A stretch of DNA of 33,220 nucleotides, from positions 1 to 33,220 of the forward strand of contig NZ_WXFG01000025.1 in NCBI RefSeq assembly GCF_009881055.1. Reading direction: 5' to 3'. The position numbers and the translations under genes were made by a program. This document shows positions 8,325 through 16,642 of this stretch, in pieces; positions within the stretch are counted from its first letter, which is position 1, and each line of letters opens with the position of its first letter. Below the pieces are notes generated by a model that saw only the letters and a program-made list of their open reading frames with translations, ran no database searches and had not been told where the DNA came from. Source of the stretch: Peptoclostridium sp. (GTDB lineage: Bacteria > Bacillota > Clostridia > Peptostreptococcales > Peptostreptococcaceae).

Positions 8325-8360
8325 AGAAGGGCTACTATACACCCTTGCGCATTATAATGT

Positions 8361-8389
8361 ATTATAAATTAGTATTTTTTATGTGTCAA
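8361..8389 (-). promoter_or_regulatory. greA-lysS promoter, perfect consensus
   Basis: On the minus strand TTGACA (8384-8389) and TATAAT (8361-8366) are exactly 17 bp apart, matching the sigma-A consensus at all 12 positions. The -35 box lies within the last codons of dusB. Transcription would start near 8354 and give a leader of about 120 nt before greA. Confidence 0.85.
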
Positions 8390-9371
8390 GCAGCACATTC
8401 AGCTCTTCCTTGTAGCAAAGCAGCCTGTCCTTGATTTCTTCGAATACATACAGCGTATTTATTTCATTCTTAATTTTTGCCGAGCCCTTCATTCCCTTGA
8501 GATACCATCCGATGTGCTTTCTCATCTCCACTATGCCCGTGTGCATTCCTTTAATCTGTACCGCAAGCTCAAGATGCCTTAGCACAGTCTCTATCTTTTG
8601 AGCCGCGGAAGGTTCCCTTACCTGCTCACCGTATTCCAGATATCTGTACACCTCGTTGAATATCCATGGATTGCCCTGCGCGCCTCTGCCTATCATCACA
8701 GCATCGCAGCCTGTCTTTTCAAGCATATTAAGCGCGTCTTGCGCACACTGAACATCGCCGTTGCCTATTACCGGAATAGAAACCGAATCCTTTACGGCCT
8801 TTATTACCGACCAGTCTGCACTCCCCGAATAGTACTGCTCGGTCGTCCTTGCATGTACTGCTATGGCACTTATGCCGCAGCTCTGCGCAATCTTTGCCAT
8901 TTCAACGGCATTTATACTGTCCTTGTCCCAGCCTGCCCTTATTTTTACGGTCACAGGCTTTTTAGAGGCCTTTACCGCCGCTTCCATTATCCTGCCCGCA
9001 AGCTCCGGATTTTTCATCAGCGCGCTTCCGTCGCCGTTTTTGACAACCTTCGGCGCCGGACAGCCCATATTTATGTCGAGTATTTCGTTTTCATGGTCGT
9101 TGAGAATGCTCGCCGCCTCAGCCATGAATTCGGGTTCGTGCCCGAATATCTGAAGCGCCACTGGATGCTCCTGCTTTTCTATCCTTGTCATGGACCTCGT
9201 CTTTTCGTCTTCATAGCACAGCGCCTTGGCATTTATCATCTCCGTGTACAAAAGCTCGCTGCCAAGCTCCTTGCATATGAGTCGAAACGGCAAATCCGTG
9301 ACGCCGGCCATTGGCGCCAGAAAAACATTGTGCCTTAACTCAAGGCCTCCGATTTTCAAACCAGCTTTCAA
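8379..9371 (-). CDS. dusB: tRNA-dihydrouridine synthase
   Basis: This FMN enzyme reduces uridines in the tRNA D-loop to dihydrouridine. The TIM-barrel start FLAPMAGVTDLPFRL (about residues 17-31) is diagnostic. The catalytic cysteine is C104 in DINMGCPAPKV, and SALMKNP follows. GNGDVQ and MIGRGAQGNPW belong to the FMN phosphate site. Length, 330 residues, fits the DusB/NifR3 branch. The start is TTG at 9371 with GGAGG 7 nt upstream. It follows coaX by 37 bp and is probably cotranscribed from the promoter at 10234-10262. Its 3' end houses the greA promoter. Confidence 0.95.
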   Translation of the reverse strand: MKAGLKIGGLELRHNVFLAPMAGVTDLPFRLICKELGSELLYTEMINAKALCYEDEKTRSMTRIEKQEHPVALQIFGHEPEFMAEAASILNDHENEILDINMGCPAPKVVKNGDGSALMKNPELAGRIMEAAVKASKKPVTVKIRAGWDKDSINAVEMAKIAQSCGISAIAVHARTTEQYYSGSADWSVIKAVKDSVSIPVIGNGDVQCAQDALNMLEKTGCDAVMIGRGAQGNPWIFNEVYRYLEYGEQVREPSAAQKIETVLRHLELAVQIKGMHTGIVEMRKHIGWYLKGMKGSAKIKNEINTLYVFEEIKDRLLCYKEELNVLLDT

Positions 9372-9408
9372 TATATCTCCTCCAAAACTCTTGATGCCAT
9401 AGGCCTTT

Positions 9409-10182
9409 CTACTCGGCCTTGTTCCTGTGGTATATTATTTTGAGCCCCTCTAGCGTCAGGAATCGATCGACATGGTCCACGTTCCTGGCTTCGGATGCTA
9501 TAAGCGTTGCAAGTCCTCCGGTTGCTATCACCTTTGCATTGACGTCTCCAAGCTCAGCCTTTATAAGGTCTACAACTCTGTCTACAAGGCCTGCGTAGCC
9601 GTATATTATGCCGGATTGCATTGCTCCCACTGTATTTTTACTGATGGCCCTGCCTGGCTTTACAAGCTCAACCCTTGGAAGCTTTGAAGCCATCTGGAAA
9701 AGTGCCTCGCTTGATATTTGTATGCCCGGCGCTATGCTTCCGCCCAGATACTCCCCGGTCTTGGATATAGCACAAAATGTAGTCGCAGTTCCAAAGTCAA
9801 CTATTACAAGTGGTCCGCCATACTTCTGATACGCGGCTACGGCGTTGACTATTCTGTCAGCTCCCACCTGCTTCGGGTTGTCGTATTTTATATTCATGCC
9901 CGTCTTTACACCGGGACCTATCACCATTGGCTTCTTGCCGCAATATTTCACGGAGAAATTTTCCAGCGAATGCATGACATTGGGAACTACAGACGATATT
10001 ATGACATCCTCTATCTGCGAAAAATCAAGTCCTTCATATGCGAAAAACTGGTGAATCAGCATTCCATACTCATCCGATGTTTTTTGCTTGTCAGTTTTCA
10101 TTCTCCAGTAATTCATAAGCTTGTCGCCTTTGTATACTCCAAGCACAGTGTTTGTGTTGCCAACGTCGCACACTAAAAGCAT
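9409..10182 (-). CDS. coaX: Type III pantothenate kinase
   Basis: CoaX catalyses the first step of coenzyme A synthesis, ATP-dependent phosphorylation of pantothenate; it needs a monovalent cation and is not feedback-inhibited by CoA. The fold is the actin-like ASKHA type. [10 protein letters not shown] (residues 6-15) is the phosphate-1 loop, [12 protein letters not shown] the substrate and dimer region, and VDFGTATTF the second phosphate loop. Length, 257 residues, is normal. ATG 10182 has GGGAG about 10 nt upstream. It sits between birA and dusB, a neighbourhood common in Clostridia, with its own promoter in the gap after birA. Confidence 0.97.
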   Translation of the reverse strand: MLLVCDVGNTNTVLGVYKGDKLMNYWRMKTDKQKTSDEYGMLIHQFFAYEGLDFSQIEDVIISSVVPNVMHSLENFSVKYCGKKPMVIGPGVKTGMNIKYDNPKQVGADRIVNAVAAYQKYGGPLVIVDFGTATTFCAISKTGEYLGGSIAPGIQISSEALFQMASKLPRVELVKPGRAISKNTVGAMQSGIIYGYAGLVDRVVDLIKAELGDVNAKVIATGGLATLIASEARNVDHVDRFLTLEGLKIIYHRNKAE

Positions 10183-10233
10183 ATATCATCTTCTCCCTGA
10201 TGGTTTATTCTTTACGAATTGCTTGCAGATTTT

Positions 10234-10262
10234 ATTTTAACAGTGTTTTTTTCCCATTTCAA
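10234..10262 (-). promoter_or_regulatory. coaX-dusB promoter
   Basis: On the minus strand TTGAAA (10257-10262) and TAAAAT (10234-10239) are 17 bp apart, about 50 nt before the coaX start and after the birA stop codon. Confidence 0.65.
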
Positions 10263-10274
10263 CAACAAAATAAT

Positions 10275-11237
10275 CTACCTGTTTCGCACGGACACTTCTC
10301 CGGATATAACCTTTTCTATTCTCCCATCTTCGTACTCAACTATAAGATCGCCTTCGTCGCTTATATCGAGCGCTTTGGCAGGTTCTTTTCCTCCCCAGCT
10401 TATCACGTATATTTCCCTGCCTATGAGGCTCGACTTTTCCCTGCATATGCTTATGGCTTCAGAGGCATCGCCTGTTTTGACATATGATGTGTACATGCGT
10501 TCGAACTCGTTCAGAACAGAGGCTATTACATCCTTTCTGGATAGATAATGCCCCTCGCTTTTCAAGGAAGTCGCAATGCCCTTTATCTCTTCGGAAAATT
10601 CCGTCGTACTCACGTTGATGCCAATGCCCAGAACTATATAGTCAATTCTCTCCATCTGGGCGCCCATCTCAGTGAGTATGCCGCACAGCTTCTTGCCGCC
10701 AATTAGTATGTCGTTGGGCCACTTCACCTGCACATTTGCGCCAAGTCCTTCAAGCGCCTTGGCTACGGCCGCCCCTGCAATAAGGGTTATTAGCGAAGCC
10801 CTATGCGGCGCAATTCTCGGCTTTAGGACCATGCTCATCCATATGCCTTCTCCCCTTTTGGAACTCCAGGCCCTGTCCATCCTGCCCTTGCCCTTTGTCT
10901 GCTCATCGGCTATCACAAGGGTTCCATCGGGCGATTCGGCTGCGATTTTTTTTGCATAATCATTTGTGGAATCTATTGATTCAAGAAAAACTATGTGCCT
11001 TCCTATTAACTCCGTATCGAGCATAGCTTCTATTTCGGACGGGATTATAACGTCTGATGCAAGCGGCAGCATGTAGCCTCTTCTGCTCGAGGACTCGATA
11101 ATGTACCCCTCCTCTCTGAGCGACTTTATATGTTTCCACACGGCTGCCCTTGATATTCCAAGCTCTTCGGATATATGCTCGCCCGAAACATAGCTTCCCT
11201 TGCTCTGTGCAAGGAACTCAAGAATTTTCTCTTTCAC
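10275..11237 (-). CDS. birA: Bifunctional biotin ligase and biotin operon repressor
   Basis: BirA activates biotin with ATP and attaches it to carboxylase carrier domains; with biotinyl-AMP bound it can also repress biotin genes. A winged helix-turn-helix lies at residues 1-60 (EELGISRAAVWKHIKSL). The ligase domain shows the adenylate loop GKGRMDRAW (116-124), the VKWPNDIL block with K172, and KKLCGILTE. A small C-terminal SH3-like domain (about 275-320) completes it. Length, 320 residues, fits the two-function type. The start is GTG 11237 with AGGGGG at 7 nt. It follows the thioesterase gene by 48 bp. No BirA operator was recognised in the window. Confidence 0.96.
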   Translation of the reverse strand: MKEKILEFLAQSKGSYVSGEHISEELGISRAAVWKHIKSLREEGYIIESSSRRGYMLPLASDVIIPSEIEAMLDTELIGRHIVFLESIDSTNDYAKKIAAESPDGTLVIADEQTKGKGRMDRAWSSKRGEGIWMSMVLKPRIAPHRASLITLIAGAAVAKALEGLGANVQVKWPNDILIGGKKLCGILTEMGAQMERIDYIVLGIGINVSTTEFSEEIKGIATSLKSEGHYLSRKDVIASVLNEFERMYTSYVKTGDASEAISICREKSSLIGREIYVISWGGKEPAKALDISDEGDLIVEYEDGRIEKVISGEVSVRNR

Positions 11238-11285
11238 ATTTTCACCCCCTGAACGTCATCGTCTGTATAATAAAATCGGCCTGGG

Positions 11286-11678
11286 CTACAGCTTCTTGGA
11301 TATGGCGCCTTCCAGGAACCTTTCCATTTTTATAACCGCCATGCTTATTGTGCCTTCGCCTATTTTCTCCATATCGTCTAGCACCTCCACATGGAATTTG
11401 AACTTTATGCCACTTGTTTCAACAAGCTCAGAGCTTGCCACGACATTCATGCCTACGGGTGTAGGCGCCATATGCCTTATATCAAAAGCTATCCCGACTG
11501 TGCGCTCGTCTTCCTCCAGGTATGGCGTCAACACCTTGGCGCTGGCCAGCTCCATAAGCAGTATCATAGCCGGGCTCGAGAGCACCTTTATCCCTTCGTT
11601 TCCAAGGGCGGCAGCCGAGTCCTCAAATTCCACCTGCTTTTGAACGCTGGCCTTCACGCCCGGTTTTACATCCTTCAT
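11286..11678 (-). CDS. FlK-like hotdog-fold thioesterase
   Basis: This small hotdog acyl-CoA thioesterase (130 residues) resembles fluoroacetyl-CoA thioesterase FlK. The FlK triad is Thr42-Glu50-His76. Here S35, E43 and H69 fall at the same spacings (8 and 26 residues), so the catalytic Thr appears replaced by Ser. The gating Phe36 of FlK corresponds to about G29, so fluoroacetate specificity is unlikely. The core block RTVGIAFDIRHMAPTPVG is typical of the group. ATG 11678 has GGAGG 7 nt upstream. It lies between ftsH (terminator between) and birA, probably cotranscribed with birA. The natural acyl-CoA substrate is unknown. Confidence 0.8.
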   Translation of the reverse strand: MKDVKPGVKASVQKQVEFEDSAAALGNEGIKVLSSPAMILLMELASAKVLTPYLEEDERTVGIAFDIRHMAPTPVGMNVVASSELVETSGIKFKFHVEVLDDMEKIGEGTISMAVIKMERFLEGAISKKL

Positions 11679-11713
11679 TCATTTTCCTCCATCCGCAAAT
11701 CAACTTATACATC

Positions 11714-11740
11714 AAAAAGCCGGGAAATCCCCGGCTTTTG
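11714..11740 (-). terminator. ftsH terminator
   Basis: On the minus strand AAAAGCCGGG pairs with CCCGGCTTTT around a 5-nt loop, ending in five T residues. It starts 5 nt after the ftsH stop codon and separates ftsH from the thioesterase-birA unit. Confidence 0.9.
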
Positions 11741-11744
11741 CTTG

Positions 11745-13706
11745 TTAGTTTTCTGAATCCATTGTAGTTGATGTCTGTATAGCCTCTTTGGCCTTTTCAA
11801 CATGAGCAGCCTTTTTTCTGTCATCTTTTTCATGAACGGCCTGCTCCGCCTTTTCAACCTTTATCATTTCGAGGTCTTCCTCTGTAACCACAAGAGTACC
11901 CTCGAACGCCATCTTGAACTGTTCTGAATCAAGAGTTTCGAATTTCAAAAGCGCTCTGGCAACATTGTCAAGCGTCGCCATGTTTTCCTCAAGCAGTCTG
12001 ACCGTCTTGTCGTAGGCCTCATCTACTATCCTTCTTATCTCCCTGTCTATCTCCGAAGCAATCTCTTCAGAATAGTTCTTCCTTGTTGTAAAGTCCTTGC
12101 CAAGGAACACCTCATCTGAAGCCTCTCCGAAAGTCATGGAGCCAAGCTTTTCGCTCATACCGTACTTGGTTACCATAGCCCTTGCTATGTGGCTTACCCT
12201 TTCAAGGTCGTTTTGCGCTCCTGTGGATATATCCTTGAGCACAAGCTTTTCAGCGACTCTTCCTCCAAGCAGGTGTATTAGCTGCTCTTCCATCTCGCGC
12301 TTTGTAGCGTAGTATTTCTCTTCTTTCGGAAGTATCATGGTAAAACCGCCGGCCCTGCCTCTTGGGATTATAGTAACCTGGTGCACGGGGTCCGTATCAG
12401 GAAGCAGCGTCGCGACCACAGCGTGTCCAGCCTCGTGGTAAGCTGTGAGCTTTCTCTCCCTCTCGCTTATTACTCTCGACCTCTTGGCCGGTCCTGCTAT
12501 GACCTTGGTTATGGCCTCTTCTATTGTATCCATCTTGATGTACTTTTCCTTCTTCCTTGCAGTAAGCAGCGCAGCCTCGTTCATGAGGTTCTCTATGTCT
12601 GCAGGCGTAAATCCAGGCGTTCTTCTTGCAAGCACCTTCAGGTCCACATCGTCCGCAAGCGGCTTGTGCCTTGAATGAACCTTGAGTATGGCCTCTCTTC
12701 CCTTTATGTCAGGAACTCCTACTACCACCTGCCTGTCAAATCTGCCCGGACGAAGCAGCGCAGGGTCGAGTATGTCAGGCCTGTTTGTGGCCGCCATTAT
12801 TATTATACCCTCATTTATTCCAAAGCCGTCCATTTCAACAAGAAGCTGGTTGAGAGTCTGCTCCCTCTCATCATGGCCTCCGCCAAGGCCCGCTCCCCTT
12901 CTTCTTCCCACAGCGTCAATCTCGTCTATGAAAACTATGCATGGAGCGCTCTTTTTTGCCTGCTCGAAAAGGTCTCTAACACGCGATGCTCCCACTCCGA
13001 CAAACATCTCAACAAAGTCCGAGCCGCTTATGCTGAAAAACGGAACTCCCGCCTCTCCTGCCACAGCCTTTGTAAGATAAGTCTTTCCTGTTCCCGGAGG
13101 TCCTACAAGAAGAAGCCCCTTAGGTATCCTCGCTCCCAGCTCAGTATATTTTTTGGGATTCTTCAGGAAGTCTACAACCTCCTGGAGCTCTTCCTTTTCC
13201 TCATCTAGCCCTGCAACATCATTAAATGTGACCTTGCTCTTTTCATTCTCCTTGTGAAGCTTGGCTCTTGATTTTCCAAAGTTCATGACCCTGTTGCCGC
13301 CGCCCTGCGACTGCTGCATGAACACAAACCAGAAAACCACAAATATCAGTATCATGAATACCGACGGCAGAATCTCAAAGAACCACGGCGTGCCCGGTTC
13401 AGGTTCCCCGCTCACAACAAGCTTGCCTTCCGAAGCCTGCTTGAGTATTATCTGCGAAATCTGCTCCCTGCTCACTGGGTACGGAATGTACGATGTGAAC
13501 TTCTGACCCGTCGACTTTACAGTTCCCTGTATCTGCTCGTTGGTGAATGTTATTTCACCGATTTGCTCTTTTTCAAGCATTTGATATACTTTGGAAAACT
13601 TCATGTCTACAACTTCCTGAGTAGGCTTTCCAAAAAACTGGACTATAGAAACTATTATTATAAATATGAGCAAATAGAAACTTGCTCCCTTAAAAAATTT
13701 CTGCAA
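11745..13706 (-). CDS. ftsH: ATP-dependent zinc metalloprotease FtsH
   Basis: This membrane-anchored hexameric AAA+ protease degrades misfolded membrane proteins and regulatory substrates. Two membrane helices (about residues 9-24 and 111-129) flank the extracytoplasmic domain. The AAA module has Walker A GPPGTGKT (202-209), the pore loop FVG (235-237), Walker [10 protein letters not shown] and the second region of homology [17 protein letters not shown]. The protease domain has the zinc motif HEAGH (423-427). An acidic/basic C-terminal tail follows. Length, 653 residues, is normal. The start is TTG 13706 with GGAGG about 7 nt upstream. It follows tilS directly; the hpt gene often found between them is absent. 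It has its own promoter and terminator. Confidence 0.99.
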   Translation of the reverse strand: MQKFFKGASFYLLIFIIIVSIVQFFGKPTQEVVDMKFSKVYQMLEKEQIGEITFTNEQIQGTVKSTGQKFTSYIPYPVSREQISQIILKQASEGKLVVSGEPEPGTPWFFEILPSVFMILIFVVFWFVFMQQSQGGGNRVMNFGKSRAKLHKENEKSKVTFNDVAGLDEEKEELQEVVDFLKNPKKYTELGARIPKGLLLVGPPGTGKTYLTKAVAGEAGVPFFSISGSDFVEMFVGVGASRVRDLFEQAKKSAPCIVFIDEIDAVGRRRGAGLGGGHDEREQTLNQLLVEMDGFGINEGIIIMAATNRPDILDPALLRPGRFDRQVVVGVPDIKGREAILKVHSRHKPLADDVDLKVLARRTPGFTPADIENLMNEAALLTARKKEKYIKMDTIEEAITKVIAGPAKRSRVISERERKLTAYHEAGHAVVATLLPDTDPVHQVTIIPRGRAGGFTMILPKEEKYYATKREMEEQLIHLLGGRVAEKLVLKDISTGAQNDLERVSHIARAMVTKYGMSEKLGSMTFGEASDEVFLGKDFTTRKNYSEEIASEIDREIRRIVDEAYDKTVRLLEENMATLDNVARALLKFETLDSEQFKMAFEGTLVVTEEDLEMIKVEKAEQAVHEKDDRKKAAHVEKAKEAIQTSTTMDSEN

Positions 13707-13738
13707 AATGGGTCCTCCTCCCTAAATATACACCTGTA

Positions 13739-13767
13739 ATTGTATCACAAAATATTTTTTAATTCAA
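13739..13767 (-). promoter_or_regulatory. ftsH promoter
   Basis: On the minus strand TTGAAT (13762-13767) and TACAAT (13739-13744) are 17 bp apart, in the 78-bp gap after tilS. Confidence 0.65.
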
Positions 13768-13784
13768 TATTTTCCAATTCCAGA

Positions 13785-15188
13785 CTAGAGTTCTGTGAAT
13801 GTAACCTTAAGCAGCCTCTTTGTATGTGCATCTACCCTGTAGTCCTCGCTCAGCCTGTATCCCACAACCCACATGACTCCGCTTTCGTCTCTTAGCACAG
13901 GTATATAGTCTCGCTGTTCCCTTGCTATTTTAAGGTCTATAAAGAGGTCCTTGAGCTTCTTGGTTCCTCCAAGCCCTATAGGCCTTATCCTGTCGCCTTC
14001 CATTCTGCTTGTCACAGACAGCTTGCCGCTCACCTTGTCCAGATCAAAGTAGGCCGTATGTCTATCCCTCTCAATATGCCATGAAGGATCTTTATCGAGT
14101 ATTGCTGTTTGAACCATTACTCCGGCTTCCTCAATTCTCATGCTGCCTTCGCCTTCAAGTTCATAAGCAAAGCCCACATTCTCAGCATGCGTACTCTCCA
14201 TTTGATTTTTCTTTATGACTATATGGCCGTTTTCCTTTATGACCATAAGGCCTCTTGGTATGTCAATACGGGAGCCCTCCTTGCCGTTGCGGGCAAGTTC
14301 CATCACATATTCTATGTGTACCTGCTGTATCCCCTTGATATCACCTGCTATGGATGCTATTGCCATACGCACGGCCCTGCTTGAGATGGCGTCGTGAAGA
14401 GCCGTAAGCTTCGCGACCTCGATTCTGGCCCGGCACTCGTCATCAAGGGTGCAAACCCTGTCGAATTCAGCCTTGGCGCATGAGTTTATATAGTCGGCAT
14501 CGTCGCTCAGAAGCGAGCCCATTCTAGAAAGCGCCTTTTTTATATCGACATTGAAGTTTTCATCTATATAAGGTATCAGCTTAAGCCTTATCTTGTTTCT
14601 TGTGTATATGTCCTCCAGGTTCGTGCTGTCAATTCTGAATTCAAGCCCTCTTTGCGAGATGTACGCTTCAATTTCTTCCCTGGTCACATCCAGAAGAGGC
14701 CTTATTATTCCGTCTCCCCTTGAATACTCCATTCCCTTGAGGCCTTCAAGCCCCGTACCGCGCATCATCCTCATTATCAGGGTCTCCGCCTGGTCGTCAA
14801 GGTTGTGGGCTACTGCAATTTTGCCGGCACTGAGCTTCTTTTGAAGCTCGAAAAACATCCCGTAGCGCAGCTCTCTGGCCCCTTCTTCAATTGAGAGCCC
14901 TTTTTCCCTGGAGTAAGCGGGCACATCGTAAGCCTTTATAAAACACATTATACCCTCTTCCTCGCAACGCTTCATGCAAAACATTGCATCCTTTTGGGCA
15001 TCGATGCCTCTTATCTGGTGGTTCAAATGCGCCGCATAAAGCCTTATTCCGTATTCATCCTTAAGCCTTGCAAGCACGTCCATGAGGCATACCGAATCCG
15101 GCCCGCCCGAGAGCGCTATTATAACCTTGTCGCCTTCTTTTAGCATGGAATGTTTCTCAATAGTATTTTTTACCTTCTCAAGAATCAT
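13785..15188 (-). CDS. tilS: tRNA(Ile)-lysidine synthetase
   Basis: TilS attaches lysine to C34 of the CAU-anticodon tRNA-Ile, which lets it read AUA codons. AUA is very common in the genes of this window, so the enzyme is heavily needed here. The PP-loop ATPase motif SGGPDS lies at residues 27-32, AHNLDDQAETLIMRMMRGTGLEGL farther on is the family's second signature, and C-terminal TilS domains (about 210-290 and 385-460) follow. Length, 467 residues, is typical. ATG 15188 has GAGGT 6 nt upstream. It lies between DUF1934 and ftsH. Confidence 0.97.
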   Translation of the reverse strand: MILEKVKNTIEKHSMLKEGDKVIIALSGGPDSVCLMDVLARLKDEYGIRLYAAHLNHQIRGIDAQKDAMFCMKRCEEEGIMCFIKAYDVPAYSREKGLSIEEGARELRYGMFFELQKKLSAGKIAVAHNLDDQAETLIMRMMRGTGLEGLKGMEYSRGDGIIRPLLDVTREEIEAYISQRGLEFRIDSTNLEDIYTRNKIRLKLIPYIDENFNVDIKKALSRMGSLLSDDADYINSCAKAEFDRVCTLDDECRARIEVAKLTALHDAISSRAVRMAIASIAGDIKGIQQVHIEYVMELARNGKEGSRIDIPRGLMVIKENGHIVIKKNQMESTHAENVGFAYELEGEGSMRIEEAGVMVQTAILDKDPSWHIERDRHTAYFDLDKVSGKLSVTSRMEGDRIRPIGLGGTKKLKDLFIDLKIAREQRDYIPVLRDESGVMWVVGYRLSEDYRVDAHTKRLLKVTFTEL

Positions 15189-15278
15189 ATGGCTACCTCG
15201 TTTTCAGCTGTAATATTTTCAACGTTTAGGTTTATACCCAATTTGACATTCATTAATTTATTAAGTTAGATGAAAGGT

Positions 15279-15316
15279 AAATAAATAGAGGCAGCTGGAA
15301 ACCCTCTGCCTCTATT
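15279..15316 (-). terminator. Terminator after the DUF1934 gene
   Basis: On the minus strand AATAGAGGCAG pairs perfectly with CTGCCTCTATT (15284-15316). The tail TATTTACC is poor in T, so termination may be partial. It starts 5 nt after the stop codon. Confidence 0.65.
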
Positions 15317-15320
15317 ATAG

Positions 15321-15743
15321 TCAGCTTATTCTTATGTTCATCTTATTTTTGCCTTCGAACACGCCTGATATGTTTATATCGTAAGCTATGTCTACATCCA
15401 CTTTGCACTGCTTCTTGTCCACATTGACATCCACCGCCGTCGTAAGCAGCTCCATTGATATATCACCATGAAACGTCTTGTATTTCGTCTTGAATCTTTT
15501 TCCCTTTTCAAAAATCATGTCCGAAGTGTTCTGACCAAGCCTTTTTAGCACAACCTGATTGTCGAATATCTTGAGGGTTGTTGTTGTCCCCTCCATGCCT
15601 GAAAGCTCCGTCTCCTCATACACCACGTATATGACTCCGTCCTCTTCATAGATATCCCCTCGGGTTACAAGCTCAATATCATCACTGTTCCCCTTGGAAT
15701 CAGTCTGAATTGTTTTTATATTTATAGTTACTTCCCTGCTCAA
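15321..15743 (-). CDS. DUF1934 (YwiB-like) beta-barrel protein
   Basis: This 140-residue protein of the DUF1934/YwiB family is predicted to form a small calycin-like beta-barrel in the cytoplasm; no biochemical role is known to me. The sequence is strand-rich, with alternating hydrophobic and polar residues, and the typical GDIYEEDGVIYVVYEETELSGMEG block in the first half. The start is TTG 15743 with GAGG 7 nt upstream. It lies downstream of murI, a neighbourhood also seen in other Firmicutes, and is followed by a terminator. A TTGCAATG direct repeat in the murI-DUF1934 gap (15744-15806) was noted but not interpreted. Confidence 0.8.
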   Translation of the reverse strand: MSREVTINIKTIQTDSKGNSDDIELVTRGDIYEEDGVIYVVYEETELSGMEGTTTTLKIFDNQVVLKRLGQNTSDMIFEKGKRFKTKYKTFHGDISMELLTTAVDVNVDKKQCKVDVDIAYDINISGVFEGKNKMNIRIS

Positions 15744-15806
15744 AAAACCACCTCATTGCAAAATGGGACCCTATTAGTTACTGACATTGCAATAACCATT
15801 TTAGCA

Positions 15807-16613
15807 TTAATATTTTTGTATTTCAACAAGTTTTATGCCATCAATTTCTCTATTGAGGAACTTCTCTCCAACCTGCGTGAATTTTTCCGGATTGTCTGAG
15901 ACGTAATACTCATATGAGGGCTGTTTTCCGCTTTCATTGAGCAGATTATGCTTTTGAAGTACGTCTATTAAATCCATGGCCGTCTCCTTTGCAGGATTGA
16001 CTATTTTTATATCTTCCCCAACTACCTTTTGTATGGTGTCTGTAAGCAGCGGGTAGTGAGTGCATCCGAGCACAAGCGAATCTATGCCGCTCGCCCTTAG
16101 CTCATCGAGATACCTATGGGCTATCATCTCGGCAACATCCGTATCATGCCAGCCTTCCTCAACTATTGGCACAAATAGCGGGCAGGCCTTTCCTTTAACC
16201 TGCACGCTGCTCGATATGCTGTTCATTTCAAGCTCGTAGGCTCTTGAGCCTACAGTTCCTTCCGTTCCTATGACTCCCACAATGTTGCTGCTCGTAAGCT
16301 CCATTGCAGTTCTGACGCCAGCCTTTATAACTCCAATTATAGGTATGTCGTATTTTTGCTGAACTATCGAAAGGCTTCTGGCTGTTGCCGTGTTACAGGC
16401 TATAACTATGGCCTTTACGCCCTTTTCAAGCAGAAAATTTATGGACTGGAATGCATACTTTGTAACAGTTTCGGCAGACCTCGAGCCGTATGGAACTCTG
16501 GCTGTATCTCCAAAATAGACTATGTTCTCAGATGGCAGAACCTTCATTATCTCCTTGAGTACAGTTAGTCCACCAATACCTGAATCAAAAACTCCTATCG
16601 GACTTTCTTTCAC
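15807..16613 (-). CDS. murI: Glutamate racemase
   Basis: MurI interconverts L- and D-glutamate and supplies D-Glu for peptidoglycan. The PLP-independent two-cysteine mechanism is visible: C73 in ACNTATA and C184 in LGCTHYPLL, with H186 beside it. The N-terminal substrate loop is GVFDSGIGGLTVL (D10, S11), and YFGDTARVPYG follows. Length, 268 residues, is normal. The start is GTG 16613 with GAGGT 8 nt upstream. It follows ddl by 29 bp, so two precursors of the peptidoglycan peptide (D-Glu and D-Ala-D-Ala) are made from one transcript. Confidence 0.97.
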   Translation of the reverse strand: MKESPIGVFDSGIGGLTVLKEIMKVLPSENIVYFGDTARVPYGSRSAETVTKYAFQSINFLLEKGVKAIVIACNTATARSLSIVQQKYDIPIIGVIKAGVRTAMELTSSNIVGVIGTEGTVGSRAYELEMNSISSSVQVKGKACPLFVPIVEEGWHDTDVAEMIAHRYLDELRASGIDSLVLGCTHYPLLTDTIQKVVGEDIKIVNPAKETAMDLIDVLQKHNLLNESGKQPSYEYYVSDNPEKFTQVGEKFLNREIDGIKLVEIQKY

Positions 16614-16642
16614 TATCTACACCTCTCAAATCTATTTCAAAT

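Noticed and set aside
7728..8378. T-box leader for lysS
   Set aside because: lysS follows greA by 15 bp, and no T-box sequence or specifier stem was found upstream of the operon.
8598..9338. Long plus-strand open frame of 246 codons
   Set aside because: It lies wholly antisense to dusB, has no ribosome site and reads as low-complexity Tyr/Cys/Arg-rich sequence typical of a shadow frame.
12675..13208. Plus-strand open frame of 177 codons opposite ftsH
   Set aside because: FtsH is unambiguous here, and the antisense product resembles nothing.
15243..15271. Plus-strand TTGACA-17-TTAGAT between tilS and DUF1934
   Set aside because: The -10 matches only 3 of 6, no plus-strand gene follows, and the region is AT-rich.
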